This document shows, piece after piece, positions 1 through 6,267 of a DNA stretch of 6,345 bases; within the stretch, counting starts at the first letter, position 1, and each line of letters opens with the position of its first letter. Source of the stretch: UBA8950 sp034411635. GTDB lineage: Bacteria > Chloroflexota > Anaerolineae > Anaerolineales > Villigracilaceae. A program made the position numbers and the translations under genes. The stretch lies in assembly GCA_034411635.1 (NCBI GenBank), contig DAOUML010000209.1, forward strand, positions 1 through 6,345, written 5' to 3'. The notes beneath the pieces are model-generated. The model was not told the DNA's origin, searched no databases, and was given only the letters and a program-made list of their open reading frames with translations.

Positions 1-110
1 TGAAGAACGCTCCGCTCAGGGCCTGCTTGCCAAAATGACACTCTTAATATCTATAGATCATGAATGTGAAATTTGTGACTCTGGGCATTCTATTCTAAAT
101 TGGTGTTGAG
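1..110 (+). other. Leader/upstream region of ylxR, no gene assignable
   Basis: In this gene order the end of nusA would be expected here. Frame +1 begins with TGA at 1-3 and frame +3 stops at 36-38. Only frame +2 stays open, to TGA 107-109, which would end one base before the ylxR start. Its residues (such as LLISIDHECEICDSGHS) are not recognisable as a NusA tail. Its codons (TTA, ATA, TCT, ATA) are unlike those of the genes downstream. I therefore read most of this stretch as AT-rich leader DNA, without excluding a few terminal codons of an upstream gene. A perfect 10-base palindrome, ATCTATAGAT, lies at 49-58. Confidence 0.4.
27..57 (+). promoter_or_regulatory. Possible sigma-70-type promoter before ylxR
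   Basis: TTGCCA at 27-32 matches the -35 consensus at five of six positions. TATAGA at 52-57 matches the -10 at four of six, with a long 19-base spacer. Transcription would begin near base 64, leaving a leader of about 45 bases before the GTG at 111. The local AT-richness and the lack of a recognisable gene support a promoter. The spacing is poor, however, and the operon may equally be read through from upstream. This is a consensus match only. Confidence 0.25.
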
Positions 111-419
111 GTGAGTAAGAAACAAGCAAAACCTGTTAAGCACATTCCTCAGCGAACCTGCGTTGGTTGCCGCACGGTGCTCTCAAAACGGGCCTTGGTG
201 CGGGTGGTGCGAACCGCAGATGGGGTGCTGGTTGACCCGACTGGCAAATTGGCCGGGCGGGGGGCTTATCTGCACAATCAACGCTCATGCTGGGAGCGCG
301 GTTTGAAAGGGGCGTTGGCAAACGCTTTGAAAATGTCCCTAAGCGCGGAAGACCGGCAGCGGTTGGAAGAATTTTCATCCACCCTGCCGGAAACAACCGT
401 CAGTGAGATCAGTGAGTAA
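111..419 (+). CDS. ylxR: YlxR/RnpM family RNA-binding protein (DUF448)
   Basis: This is a small basic cytosolic protein of 102 aa, near the usual family length. It shows both family signatures: RTCVGCR at residues 15-21, and VDPTGKLAGRGAYLH at about 41-55 followed by Cys60. Family members bind RNA. The Bacillus subtilis protein, renamed RnpM, has been described as a modulator of RNase P, and that role is carried over here only by homology. The C-terminal 20 or so residues are acidic and probably flexible. The start is GTG at 111. A stop in the same frame at 96-98 and the absence of any other good start codon leave no better choice. The ribosome binding signal (GAGGTGAG) overlaps the start rather than lying upstream of it, which suggests weak or coupled initiation. 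The gene stands just before infB, as in most bacteria, but the ylxQ gene often found between them is absent. Confidence 0.93.
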   Translation: MSKKQAKPVKHIPQRTCVGCRTVLSKRALVRVVRTADGVLVDPTGKLAGRGAYLHNQRSCWERGLKGALANALKMSLSAEDRQRLEEFSSTLPETTVSEISE

Positions 420-506
420 TATGTTGTCGTAGTTGCGTAATTACGCTCAGGCGACGGCATCATGATCTTGCAGTGGCGGATGCAATTTTTTGTTGGAGGT
501 GTCGCA
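420..506 (+). promoter_or_regulatory. Structured leader between ylxR and infB
   Basis: This 87-base gap holds a perfect 12-base palindrome, GCGTAATTACGC, at 435-446. GTCG at 426-429 and CGAC at 452-455 could pair outside it across an internal loop. Downstream, TTGCA (468-472) and TGCAA (481-485) can form a weak five-pair hairpin followed directly by six T (486-491), just before the infB Shine-Dalgarno. That arrangement resembles a weak attenuator. The stems are short and no known riboswitch or protein-binding leader is recognised, so a regulatory role is inference. Confidence 0.3.
495..500 (+). promoter_or_regulatory. Ribosome binding site deciding the infB start
   Basis: GGAGGT lies six bases before ATG 507 and fixes this as the start of infB. 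An ATG at 462 in the same frame would add 15 residues (MILQWRMQFFVGGVA). It has no comparable site, and the extension does not resemble IF-2. Confidence 0.85.
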
Positions 507-2276
507 ATGAGTGAAAAACGGATTGAACTCCCGGCGGGCATATCTGTCCGCGATTTATCAGCAAAATTAAAAATCAGCCCAATTGATGCAATTAAAAAAT
601 TGATGGCGAATGGGGTGATGGCGAGCATTAATCAGGCAATTGATTTTGACACCGCCGCCATTGTTGCGGCTGAATTTGGCTGGGAGGCTGTTCCAGAATC
701 GGTTTTGGAAGAAGAGACGACCGCTTCGGGCGAATTGCCGCTCTGGCGTCAGAAAATTGCCAACGAAAAAGAAAGCGACCTGAAATCTCGTCCGCCAGTT
801 GTTACTATTTTGGGACATGTCGACCACGGTAAAACTTCCCTGCTCGACGCCATCCGGCAGACGGATGTGGCCTCTGGCGAGGCGGGCGGTATTACCCAGC
901 ACATTGGCGCGTATCAGGTGGAAAAGGGCGGGCGTTTGATCACTTTTCTGGATACCCCTGGTCATGCCGCTTTTACCGCCATGCGCGCGCGCGGCGCTCA
1001 GGGGGCCGATATTGTCGTTCTGGTGGTGGCTGCCGATGACGGTGTGATGCCCCAAACCAAAGAAGCCATTGCTCACGCCAAAGCGGCCCGCGTGCCGATT
1101 ATTGTCGCCCTCAACAAGATCGACCGCCCCAATGCCAACCCCGACCGGGTAAAGCAGCAACTGGCCGAGCAGGAACTTGTCCCTGATGATTGGGGCGGCG
1201 ATACAACGGTGGTTCCTGTTTCCGCGAAACAAAAAACAGGCATTGAAGATTTGCTCACCGCGATTCTCCTGGTGGCCGATGAGGCTCAAATGCGCGCCAA
1301 TCCGCAGGGAAAAGTGATGGGAACCATCATTGAAGCCCGCCTCGATAAGGCCAAAGGCGTTATGGCGACTCTTCTGGTGCAAAATGGCACGCTGCGCAAT
1401 GGAGATGTTGTTCTGGCCGGTACCGCGCATGGACGCTTGAAGGCCATGTTTGATTATCGTGGCAAGCCAATTTCAAAGGCTGGCCCGGCCACCCCGGTTC
1501 GCGTGATGGGTTTGGCCGAAGTTCCGTCGGCTGGCGACCTGTTTGAGACTTACCAGAATGAAAAAATCGCCCGTGATGTGGTTTATCAGCGCGTGGAATC
1601 CCAGAAGGCCGAAAAGGTTTCCTCCAAGATGTCGTTGGAAGATTTGTTTGCCAAGTTCAAATCTGGCGAAGTGAAAGAGTTGCGCCTTATCATTAAGGCC
1701 GATGTGCAAGGCTCGCTTGAGCCGCTGATGAAGGAAGTGAACAACCTTGCTTCAGGCGATATTGCGATCAAAATCATTTATGCTGAAACCGGCAATATTG
1801 GTGAAAACGACGTGATGCTTGCTTCTGCATCGAAAGCGATTATTGTGGGTTTTAACGTGCAGGCGGATGTCTCGGCCCGTCGTTTGGCGGAATCTGAAGG
1901 TGTCTCCATTCGCCTGTATGATATTATCTACCGCCTGACAGAAGACATCGAAAAAGCCCTTAAGGGTATGCTGGCTCCTGAATTTGCCGAAAAAGTGATT
2001 GGCAAGGCCAAAGTTTTGGCGGTTTTCCCGGTTTCAAAAATTGGCAAAATTGCCGGCTGCCGCGTGATTGAAGGTGATGTTCGCCGTAACGCCAAAGTGC
2101 GCATGTATCGCGGCGAGGATATGGTTTACCAGGGCGAAATCTCTTCGCTGAAGCACGAAAAAGAAGATGTGCGTGAAATGCGCCAGGGCTTCGAGTGCGG
2201 CATCAACCTGAAAAATTTCAATGATGTTGAAGTGGGCGATGTCATCGAGTGCTATATCCTCGAAAAATCGTCCTGA
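507..2276 (+). CDS. infB: Translation initiation factor IF-2
   Basis: This is the GTPase that brings formyl-Met-tRNA to the 30S P site and promotes 50S joining. From ATG 507 it is 589 aa. That is a short form: E. coli IF-2 is about 890 aa, and the long linker after the N-terminal domain is missing here. Residues 1-60 form a single IF2_N module (KRIELPAGISVRDLSAKL, then INQAIDFDTAAIVAAEFG). The G domain runs from about 95 to 265, with G1 GHVDHGKT (103-110), G2 GGITQHIG (127-134), G3 DTPGH (149-153), G4 NKID (203-206) and G5 SAK (239-241). A beta-barrel domain II (about 268-355) follows, then domain III/C1 (about 376-485). The C2 domain (about 495-589) carries GFECGI at 561-566, the ECG element known to matter for initiator tRNA binding. 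All catalytic motifs are intact and there is no frameshift. rbfA follows after 22 bases. Confidence 0.98.
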   Translation: MSEKRIELPAGISVRDLSAKLKISPIDAIKKLMANGVMASINQAIDFDTAAIVAAEFGWEAVPESVLEEETTASGELPLWRQKIANEKESDLKSRPPVVTILGHVDHGKTSLLDAIRQTDVASGEAGGITQHIGAYQVEKGGRLITFLDTPGHAAFTAMRARGAQGADIVVLVVAADDGVMPQTKEAIAHAKAARVPIIVALNKIDRPNANPDRVKQQLAEQELVPDDWGGDTTVVPVSAKQKTGIEDLLTAILLVADEAQMRANPQGKVMGTIIEARLDKAKGVMATLLVQNGTLRNGDVVLAGTAHGRLKAMFDYRGKPISKAGPATPVRVMGLAEVPSAGDLFETYQNEKIARDVVYQRVESQKAEKVSSKMSLEDLFAKFKSGEVKELRLIIKADVQGSLEPLMKEVNNLASGDIAIKIIYAETGNIGENDVMLASASKAIIVGFNVQADVSARRLAESEGVSIRLYDIIYRLTEDIEKALKGMLAPEFAEKVIGKAKVLAVFPVSKIGKIAGCRVIEGDVRRNAKVRMYRGEDMVYQGEISSLKHEKEDVREMRQGFECGINLKNFNDVEVGDVIECYILEKSS

Positions 2277-2298
2277 CCGTTTGTGAAAGAAGAATAAA

Positions 2299-2655
2299 AT
2301 GCCATCTGGAGTACGTTTACAGCGCATTTCTGACCGTATCCGCCAGGAACTCTCAGAGATGCTGATTAAAGAAATTAACGATCCGCGCCTGACGCAGGTT
2401 TTTGTTACCGATGTGACGGTGGACCGCGAACTGGCGTATGCCAATATCTATGTTTCAGCCGTTGAAGGAACCACGCGCGCGAAAGAAATTCTCGAAGGCC
2501 TTGAAAACGCCAGCGGATTTTTGCGCCGCGAACTCTCTGCCCGCGTCGAATTGCGCGCTTTTCCGCGGCTGCGTTTCCATTGGGACCCCACCCCTGAAAA
2601 TGCCGAGCATATCGAACGCTTGTTTCAGCAGATGAAAGCCGAAGAAAAAAAATGA
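2299..2655 (+). CDS. rbfA: 30S ribosome-binding factor A
   Basis: RbfA is a late 30S assembly factor that binds near the 16S rRNA 5' helix and helps its final processing. It is also linked to cold adaptation. The 118-aa protein has the family's single type II KH-like fold: an N-terminal helix (RLQRISDRIRQELSEMLIKEI, residues about 6-26), NDPRLTQVFVTDVTVDRELAYANIYVS (27-53), and the kinked-helix AxG element as ASG at 71-73. RELSARVELRAFPRLRFHWD (77-96) follows. The basic/acidic tail EEKK is encoded over a run of eight A (2645-2652) that touches the stop codon. Its start has only a weak purine-rich site (AGAAGA at 2288-2293), so translation may depend partly on ribosomes arriving from infB 22 bases upstream. 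The infB-rbfA order is the standard one. Confidence 0.96.
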   Translation: MPSGVRLQRISDRIRQELSEMLIKEINDPRLTQVFVTDVTVDRELAYANIYVSAVEGTTRAKEILEGLENASGFLRRELSARVELRAFPRLRFHWDPTPENAEHIERLFQQMKAEEKK

Positions 2656-2726
2656 TATGGAACCAAAATGGGGCAAGTTGCGTCTATTGTGGTATACCTG
2701 CCTCAGGCCTTGATGGAGATTTATGA
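2652..2726 (+). CDS. Possible 24-codon mini-ORF bridging rbfA and nrnA
   Basis: An ATG at 2652-2654 overlaps the rbfA stop (AATGA). It opens a 24-codon frame that stops at TGA 2724-2726, which overlaps the nrnA start (ATGA at 2723-2726). The peptide starts MIWNQ, contains CVYCG and ends GLDGDL. No homologue is recognised. It fills the 67-base gap exactly and lies in the frame that ribosomes would enter after a -1 slip on the preceding A8 run. It could couple rbfA translation to nrnA, extend RbfA as a rare frameshift product, or be chance. No Shine-Dalgarno beyond the purine-rich rbfA tail is visible. Confidence 0.25.
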   Translation: MIWNQNGASCVYCGIPASGLDGDL

Positions 2727-3694
2727 GTATTGATATACGCCAGGCTGTGCGCGAAAAAATTACAGCCGCAAAAAATATCTTGATTGTTTCTCACGTCCGC
2801 CCGGATGGTGATGCGATTGGTTCTTTGTTGGGCCTGGGGCTGGCCCTGCAAAAAGCGGGCAAACAGGTTCAAATGGTGCTTAATGACGGCGTTCCGGCCT
2901 TATTTCGTCACTTGCCTGGCGCAGAGCAGGTGAAAACCGCCCCGCAAAACGATTTCGATTTATTTATCACCGTTGATTGCGCCGATTTCAAGCGCGCTGG
3001 CCCGCAGTTTCAATCCATGCGTAAGCCCGATATCAACATCGACCACCACATCACCAACGAAAAATACGGACAACTCAACCTCATCGAACCTGAAGCCGTA
3101 GCCACCTGCGCCATTTTGGCTGACCATATCCCCCATTGGGGGCTTGACATCGACCAGGATGTTGCGGCATCATTGGCGACGGGCATTGTCACCGATACCC
3201 TCGGATTTCGCACCGCCAACACCACCCCCGAAAGCCTGCGCCAGTGCGCCGCATTGATGGAAACCGGCATCGATCTGCCCGACCTGTATAATCGCGCCCT
3301 CAACCGCCGCAAAATTGCCAGCGCCCGCTACTGGGGCGCTGGGCTTTCCAGCCTGAAAAGCGAGCATAATATTGTCTATGGCACGCTCACCCTGGCAGAC
3401 CGCGAACGATGCGGCTATGGCGGCAACGATGATGGCGACTTGATTAACATTATCTCCACCATTGAAGACCATGCAGTGGGCATGATTTTTGTCGAACAAC
3501 AGGATGGCAGCGTCAAGATTTCATGGCGGGCCTTGCAGCCGGGGGTCGATGTCTCACCGGTTGCCAAGTATTTCAAAGGCGGCGGGCATCCTGCCGCAGC
3601 CGGCGCTGATATTCCGGGCGCGCTTGCCGAACTTCAGCCGCTGGTGCTAAAAACCACGCTTCAAATGCTCAATCTTTCACAACCAGGGGACTAG
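2723..3694 (+). CDS. nrnA: DHH/DHHA1 phosphoesterase, NrnA-type oligoribonuclease / pAp phosphatase
   Basis: This is a cytosolic manganese-dependent phosphoesterase of 323 aa. The family degrades nano-RNAs of two to five nucleotides and dephosphorylates pAp to AMP. The N-terminal DHH domain has motif I SHVRPDGDAIGS (residues 23-34, with His24, Asp28 and Asp30 as metal ligands), VDCAD (84-88, Asp85), the name-giving DHH at 107-109 in INIDHHITNEKYG, and GIVTDTLGFR (154-163, Asp158). The C-terminal DHHA1 domain ends in the substrate-binding loop GGGHPAAAGA (286-295). All expected ligands are present. The start at ATG 2723 is fixed by an in-frame TGA at 2711-2713, and GGAG (2715-2718) lies only four bases before it. 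Neighbouring rbfA and truB is the usual place for nrnA in many phyla. A related bacterial DHH enzyme acting mainly on cyclic dinucleotides (GdpP) is less likely, because no PAS, GGDEF or membrane parts are present. Confidence 0.93.
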   Translation: MSIDIRQAVREKITAAKNILIVSHVRPDGDAIGSLLGLGLALQKAGKQVQMVLNDGVPALFRHLPGAEQVKTAPQNDFDLFITVDCADFKRAGPQFQSMRKPDINIDHHITNEKYGQLNLIEPEAVATCAILADHIPHWGLDIDQDVAASLATGIVTDTLGFRTANTTPESLRQCAALMETGIDLPDLYNRALNRRKIASARYWGAGLSSLKSEHNIVYGTLTLADRERCGYGGNDDGDLINIISTIEDHAVGMIFVEQQDGSVKISWRALQPGVDVSPVAKYFKGGGHPAAAGADIPGALAELQPLVLKTTLQMLNLSQPGD

Positions 3695-3697
3695 TTT

Positions 3698-3703
3698 AGG
3701 AGG
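3698..3703 (+). promoter_or_regulatory. Strong ribosome binding site of truB
   Basis: A full AGGAGG stands six bases before the ATG at 3710. It is the strongest Shine-Dalgarno in the window and contrasts with the weak sites before ylxR, rbfA and ribF, so truB should initiate independently of nrnA. Confidence 0.85.
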
Positions 3704-3709
3704 CTTAAC

Positions 3710-4630
3710 ATGGACACTCAAGATCTAAAAAATGCAATTTCAGGCGTCCTCGTCATTGACAAACCGGTCGGCATGACCTCCCATGATGTCGTCCAGGCCG
3801 TTCGCAATGGAACAGGCATCCGCCGCGCCGGTCATACCGGCACCCTCGACCCGCGCGCCTCCGGCGTTTTGGTCGTCCTGCTTGGGCCGGCGGTTCGTCT
3901 AAGCGAATACGTTTCGGCTTCCGATAAACGCTATCAGGCCATTGTCCGCCTGGGCGCATCGACCGACACTTACGACGCCGATGGACGCTTCACCCAACAA
4001 AGCACCGACCCTTTCAGCGTTACCGAAGAACAATTTGAACAAGCCTTGCAGCAATTCAAGGGCGAAATCATCCAAACCCCGCCGCCTTACTCTGCCGTAA
4101 AAGTGCAAGGTCGACGCGCCTACGATATGGCCCGCAAAGGCCAGGAAGTAGAACTCGCCCCGCGCAAAATCACCGTTCATCATCTCGAAGTGCTTGAGTG
4201 GGCCCCGCCTGAAGTGGTGGTCGATGTGCATTGCTCCTCCGGCACCTATGTCCGCTCTTTAGCCAACGACGTTGGCAACGCCCTCGGCTGTGGCGGCTAT
4301 TTGGTTGGCCTGCGCCGCACCAAAAGCGGACGTTTCTCCCTGCGCGATGCCACCCCCCTGCGCAAATTGCAGGAAGCCTTCCGCGCTGGCAACTGGTATC
4401 AATCCCTGATTCCCGCCGCCGAAGCCCTCTCTGACTGGCCCTCAGTCGAACTTGATCCCGACCAGGTCGAAGCCGTCAAGCACGGCCACCGCGTCCCGGC
4501 TCCGGCAGCGGTTCAAACCGTTGGCGATAATTTTGTGCGCGGCGTCAGCATGGCTGGCGAACTGGTTGCCCTCATGCAGTTAGACCTTGAAACGCACGAA
4601 CTACAACCCAAAAAAGTCTTCTTCTCATAA
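3710..4630 (+). CDS. truB: tRNA pseudouridine(55) synthase TruB
   Basis: TruB converts U55 in the T-loop of nearly all elongator tRNAs to pseudouridine and also acts as a tRNA folding chaperone. The protein is 306 aa, typical for the family. The opening GVLVIDKPVGMTSHDVV (12-28) is the family's first motif. GHTGTLDPRASGVL (41-54) carries the catalytic nucleophile Asp47. KRYQA (73-77) provides the conserved Tyr75, and TPPPYSAVKVQGRRAYDMAR (123-142) is the RNA-contact segment. CSSGTYVRSLANDVG (175-189) carries the conserved Tyr179 and Arg182. The last 65 residues or so form the small C-terminal PUA-like domain. All key residues are intact. The gene starts 15 bases after nrnA and ends in TAA 18 bases before ribF. 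Codons here are much richer in C at the third position than in infB. Confidence 0.97.
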   Translation: MDTQDLKNAISGVLVIDKPVGMTSHDVVQAVRNGTGIRRAGHTGTLDPRASGVLVVLLGPAVRLSEYVSASDKRYQAIVRLGASTDTYDADGRFTQQSTDPFSVTEEQFEQALQQFKGEIIQTPPPYSAVKVQGRRAYDMARKGQEVELAPRKITVHHLEVLEWAPPEVVVDVHCSSGTYVRSLANDVGNALGCGGYLVGLRRTKSGRFSLRDATPLRKLQEAFRAGNWYQSLIPAAEALSDWPSVELDPDQVEAVKHGHRVPAPAAVQTVGDNFVRGVSMAGELVALMQLDLETHELQPKKVFFS

Positions 4631-4648
4631 CCGGCTGAGCGCCGCACC

Positions 4649-5560
4649 ATGCCGCATCTCACCTCCCTCGAAGGCCTTCACCTTCAAGGCGCCTGGCTGA
4701 CCATCGGTGTTTTCGATGGCGTCCATCGCGGGCATCAGCAACTCATTCAGCAACTCACGGCGGGCGCCCAACAAAGCGGCGCGCCTGCCGTTTTGCTTTC
4801 CTTCGCGCCGCACCCGGCAGTCGTCTTCGGCGCAAAAGACCTGAAATGCCTGACCACTCCCGAAGAACGCGCCGAAATCATCCTCTCTCTGGGCGTTAAT
4901 ATCGTAATCACCCAAACCTTTAATCAAACCGTCGCCAGTCAAACCGCCGAAGAATACATGGCCCTCATGCGCCAGCACCTCGGCCTGAAAAAACTGCTCA
5001 TCGGCTATGATTTTGCCCTCGGCAAAGGCCGGGCTGGCAATTACGAAAAACTCTTTCAAATTGGGCAGGAATTGGGATTTGACGTGGCCCGCGTGGAACC
5101 CCTCCGTTTCGATGACGGAATCATCTCCTCCAGCGTGATCCGTCAACGACTCGCTGACGGCGATGTGGCCGGGGTCGCCGCTAAATTGGGGCGCTCTTAT
5201 GCCCTGAGCGGCCCCGTCAACCCCGGCGATGGGCGCGGACGCACCATTGGCATCCCCACCGCCAATGTAGACCCGGCGGCAGATAAAGCCCTGCCGGCCA
5301 ATGGCGTCTACGCCTGCTACGCCTGGGTCGAGGGTCAAAAGCATCCGGCTGTCACCAATATCGGCGTGCGCCCCACCTTCAGCGGCGAACACGAGCAACG
5401 TATCGAAGCCCACCTGCTTGATGCCTATGGCGATTATTACGGAAAAATCATGCGGCTCGAATTTATTGATCGCTTGCGCGGTGAGCAGAAATTCCCCTCC
5501 GCCGAAGCCCTGGTTGCTCAAATTCGAGCCGACATTGAAAAGGCGCGCGAGATTTTATGA
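4649..5560 (+). CDS. ribF: Bifunctional riboflavin kinase / FAD synthetase RibF
   Basis: RibF phosphorylates riboflavin to FMN and then adenylates FMN to FAD in the cytosol. The 303-aa protein has both modules. The N-terminal nucleotidyltransferase carries GVFDGVHRGH (20-29), FAPHP (52-56), LLIGYDFALGKGRAGN (116-131) and ISSSVIR (159-165). The C-terminal flavokinase starts near residue 183 and has GRGRTIGIPTANV (195-207, the PTAN motif), TNIGVRPTF (236-244), Glu253 in IEAHLLD as the probable catalytic base, and the terminal LRGEQKFPSAEALVAQI. ATG 4649 is the only reasonable start, since the frame is closed upstream by the truB stop itself. The Shine-Dalgarno is poor (TGAG only), so coupling with truB is likely. 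The last codons overlap the next gene by ATGA. In many bacteria rpsO and pnp follow; here they do not. Confidence 0.97.
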   Translation: MPHLTSLEGLHLQGAWLTIGVFDGVHRGHQQLIQQLTAGAQQSGAPAVLLSFAPHPAVVFGAKDLKCLTTPEERAEIILSLGVNIVITQTFNQTVASQTAEEYMALMRQHLGLKKLLIGYDFALGKGRAGNYEKLFQIGQELGFDVARVEPLRFDDGIISSSVIRQRLADGDVAGVAAKLGRSYALSGPVNPGDGRGRTIGIPTANVDPAADKALPANGVYACYAWVEGQKHPAVTNIGVRPTFSGEHEQRIEAHLLDAYGDYYGKIMRLEFIDRLRGEQKFPSAEALVAQIRADIEKAREIL

Positions 5561-6147
5561 ACGCAACCAAAACCCTTCCCGAAACTCATAGCCTGGCCTG
5601 GGAAGTCGATATCGAAAAAGACAAACGTCTGATGTGGCTCTTGCAATTGCTGGCCCTACCCCTGGCGGTGATTGTGCTGGCCTGGCTTGGGCTATACACC
5701 TACTGGCTCAGGCCCGATGTGGTTTTTGCCTTTACAGAAACCGTTTTTCCACTTTGGGGCATCTGGATTATTTTTGCGGTAACAGCCATCACCATCATTC
5801 TGCACGAGTTGGTGCATGGCGTTCTCTTCTGGTTTTACACCCGCGAACGGCCAAAATTCGGTTTTTCGTTGCTGTATGCCTATGCAGCCGCCCCAGACTG
5901 GTACTTCAAGACAAACATCTACTGGCTGATTGGGCTTGGCCCGCTTATTTTTCTCAGTCTCTTGGGCATGTTGATCTTGCCTTTTGTCCCGTTATCCTGG
6001 TTGGGCTACCTGTTGCTCGCCATTTTTCTGAACGCCACCGGCGCAGTAGGTGACTTGTATATCGTCATTCGCCTGGCATTTGAGCCTGCCGGAACGCTTG
6101 TGCAAGACGAAGGCACAGGCTTCCGGGTTTTTCGGCCAACGATGTAA
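5557..6147 (+). CDS. Predicted membrane zinc metalloprotease, DUF3267-like
   Basis: This is a 196-aa integral membrane protein with about four hydrophobic segments (residues about 27-50, 64-92, 121-146 and 148-172). The second contains ILHELVHG (81-88), an HExxH zinc site with His83, Glu84 and His87 inside the membrane span. The last contains NATGAVGDLYIV (159-170), whose Asp166 could be the third zinc ligand, much as in site-2 protease-like enzymes. The pattern HELxHG, then a YAxxPDWYFK stretch (108-118), GPL and NxxGxxxD matches what I remember of DUF3267 (putative zincin peptidase). Proteolysis has rarely been shown for this family, and the substrate is unknown. The start ATG overlaps the ribF stop (ATGA), so translation is probably coupled to ribF. 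The gene is the last of the operon, 26 bases before a terminator hairpin. The C-terminal segment after residue 175 is soluble. Confidence 0.82.
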   Translation: MNATKTLPETHSLAWEVDIEKDKRLMWLLQLLALPLAVIVLAWLGLYTYWLRPDVVFAFTETVFPLWGIWIIFAVTAITIILHELVHGVLFWFYTRERPKFGFSLLYAYAAAPDWYFKTNIYWLIGLGPLIFLSLLGMLILPFVPLSWLGYLLLAIFLNATGAVGDLYIVIRLAFEPAGTLVQDEGTGFRVFRPTM

Positions 6148-6173
6148 TCAAAGCATCATTCTTAACCATAACG

Positions 6174-6215
6174 CCCGGAGGTTGATGCTCGCAAGCCTCC
6201 GGGTTTTGATTTTTT
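6174..6215 (+). terminator. Rho-independent terminator of the operon
   Basis: CCCGGAGG (6174-6181) pairs perfectly with CCTCCGGG (6196-6203). One G-U and one U-A pair extend the stem inward to ten pairs, with a ten-base loop. TTTTGATTTTTT follows at 6204-6215. The hairpin stands 26 bases after the stop of the last gene. There is no T-tract on the other strand, so termination is directed at + strand transcription only. Confidence 0.9.
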
Positions 6216-6267
6216 GAGATGATTCACTGCTAAAAAAACGTAACTACCTACCCACCCTCACCCCCGG

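Noticed and set aside
60..98. 12-codon leader peptide MNVKFVTLGILF before ylxR
   Set aside because: It is hydrophobic and follows the possible promoter, but it has no Shine-Dalgarno, no run of regulatory codons and no attenuator hairpin behind it.
2..109. 3' end of nusA in frame +2
   Set aside because: The frame is open, but the residues do not resemble NusA and the codons are unlike the neighbours. It cannot be decided without sequence upstream of base 1.
462..506. Longer infB start at ATG 462
   Set aside because: The extension MILQWRMQFFVGGVA is not like IF-2 and its reading covers the Shine-Dalgarno. GGAGGT is placed correctly for ATG 507.
567..1430. 287-codon open frame on the - strand across infB
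   Set aside because: It lies antisense inside a well-conserved gene with all GTPase motifs. The translation shows no known domain and no start signal, so it is a codon-usage shadow.
5634..6053. 139-codon + strand frame inside the DUF3267 gene
   Set aside because: It is a +1 shadow of the membrane protein gene. The HELVHG frame is the one with coherent membrane segments and coupling to ribF.
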